64,000 nt of DNA from NCBI RefSeq assembly GCF_016937655.1, contig NZ_JAFHKL010000003.1, positions 1-64,000 on the forward strand, in the 5' to 3' direction. Made by a program: the position numbers and the translations under genes. The notes under the pieces were generated by a model. It did not search any database. It saw only the letters and a program-made list of their open reading frames with translations, and was not told where the DNA came from. The first letter of the stretch is position 1; every line of letters starts with the position of its first letter. This document shows positions 63,239 through 64,000 of this stretch, in pieces. The stretch is from Chromobacterium alkanivorans (GTDB lineage Bacteria > Pseudomonadota > Gammaproteobacteria > Burkholderiales > Chromobacteriaceae).

Positions 63239-64000
63239 ATGACACAAGACAAAACCCCGCCCCAAGCCCCCCTGCCCGCGGAGGCCGCCGCCGACGCCCA
63301 GCCGCCGGCCGCTCAGCCGCCGCGCCGAACCGCCGCCCACCGCCGCAACAATGTGGAGCGCGCGCACCAGGAATCGGTGCAAGCCATCGAAACCGTCAGC
63401 CGGCAGCCGGTGGCCTTGCAAGTGGCCGCCGCGCCGCAAGGCAGCGCCGAGGACAGCGTCAGCGCCGAACTGCCGGCCAGCTACCCCTACCGCACGCGGA
63501 TGCGCCGCCCGGAGTACGAGCTGCAAAAGCAGGCCTTGCAGATCGAGCTGTTGAAAGTGCAGAACTGGGTCAAGGAAAGCGGCCAGAAGATCGTGATCCT
63601 GTTCGAAGGCCGCGACGCCGCCGGCAAGGGCGGCACCATCAAACGCTATATGGAACACCTGAACCCGCGCGGCGCGCGCGTGGTGGCGCTGGAGAAGCCG
63701 TCGGACCGGGAACGCGGCCAATGGTATTTCCAGCGCTATATCCAGCACCTGCCCACCGCCGGCGAGATCGTGTTCTTCGACCGCTCCTGGTACAACCGCG
63801 CCGGCGTGGAACGGGTGATGGGCTTTTGCCATCCGCACGAGTATCTGGAGTTCATGCGTCAGACGCCGCAACTGGAACGCATGCTGGTCAACAGCGGCAT
63901 CCGCCTGTTCAAGTTCTGGTTCTCGGTCAGCCGCGAAGAGCAGCTGCGCCGCTTCATCTCGCGCCGCGACGACCCGCTGAAGCACTGGAAACTGTCGCCC
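63239..64000 (+). CDS. ppk2: Polyphosphate kinase 2 (partial, runs off the right edge)
   Basis: 254 codons are visible and the frame is open to the window end. After a Pro/Ala-rich, probably disordered N-terminal extension of about 80 residues comes the PPK2 domain: Walker [17 protein letters not shown], the block [20 protein letters not shown], Walker B with lid [19 protein letters not shown] and [17 protein letters not shown]. The enzyme transfers phosphate between polyphosphate and nucleoside diphosphates. AAAGGAGCTTGC precedes the ATG. Confidence 0.93.
   Translation, partial: MTQDKTPPQAPLPAEAAADAQPPAAQPPRRTAAHRRNNVERAHQESVQAIETVSRQPVALQVAAAPQGSAEDSVSAELPASYPYRTRMRRPEYELQKQALQIELLKVQNWVKESGQKIVILFEGRDAAGKGGTIKRYMEHLNPRGARVVALEKPSDRERGQWYFQRYIQHLPTAGEIVFFDRSWYNRAGVERVMGFCHPHEYLEFMRQTPQLERMLVNSGIRLFKFWFSVSREEQLRRFISRRDDPLKHWKLSP

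Overview
The window is high-GC, gene-dense chromosomal DNA with no plasmid, phage or CRISPR signature. It most likely comes from a betaproteobacterium of the Chromobacterium group (Neisseriales). The best pointers are a small PA-IIL/CV-IIL-type lectin without signal peptide, and the overall gene mix (glnS, kdoO-like, lolA, nadE, uvrA, yajR-like, ssb, ushA-like, several c-di-GMP proteins). The assignment is inference from remembered protein families; no database was searched.

Layout. 1-4.4 kb: a tripartite RND efflux operon on the minus strand, cut by the window edge. 4.9-7.2 kb: a solute-binding protein, an alpha/beta hydrolase and a hotdog thioesterase. 7.3-7.55 kb: two identical tRNA-Ser(GGA) genes. 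7.6-12.4 kb: a FemAB-like acyltransferase, nadE, a lipoprotein and lolA. 12.5-14.6 kb: a His-rich PadR regulator with a siderophore-interacting ferric reductase, then the lectin. 14.8-23.6 kb: a lipoprotein 5'-nucleotidase, glnS, Kdo hydroxylase, YgiQ and SelO. 24-28 kb: small enzymes and a tandem HD-GYP protein. 28-33 kb: uvrA, yajR and ssb. 34-38 kb: a single-module NRPS (C-A-T-TE). 38-43 kb: YciH, a thioredoxin, a VOC protein, a MarR/isochorismatase-fold pair, a bestrophin and a divergent LysR/SDR pair. 43.7-57.5 kb: a 1282-aa Cache-PAS-GAF-EAL protein, an Asr-like repeat protein, a GH84 enzyme, and a coupled REC-PAS-GGDEF-EAL protein and seven-PAS hybrid kinase. 57.5-64 kb: a serine hydrolase, a four-gene ABC/LolA-like/outer-membrane cassette, and the start of ppk2.

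The strongest unexplained signal is a set of small non-coding inverted-repeat elements. Family F1 is about 140 bp and begins GAAC(C/G)TGTTTACGATCT. Family F2 is about 110 bp and begins GAGCGGCTAAC. A 362-bp relative of F1 carries a chain of perfect hairpins. A separate 148-bp element, F3, has different ends. Well-preserved F1 and F2 copies are flanked by 3-bp duplications of the form TNA (TAA, TCA, TTA), and several left ends fall exactly on a gene's stop codon. Duplicating TAA on insertion would rebuild the stop codon, so these elements can settle at gene ends without harm, and they also stack end to end. This looks like MITEs mobilised by an IS5-family (IS1031-like) transposase. No transposase gene lies in the window.

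Functional themes: c-di-GMP turnover (HD-GYP, two EAL proteins, a coupled hybrid kinase), envelope and lipid handling (LolA, Kdo hydroxylase, ABC/LolA-like/OMP cassette, RND pump), metal and iron handling (PadR/SIP), and secondary metabolism (orphan EntF-sized NRPS).
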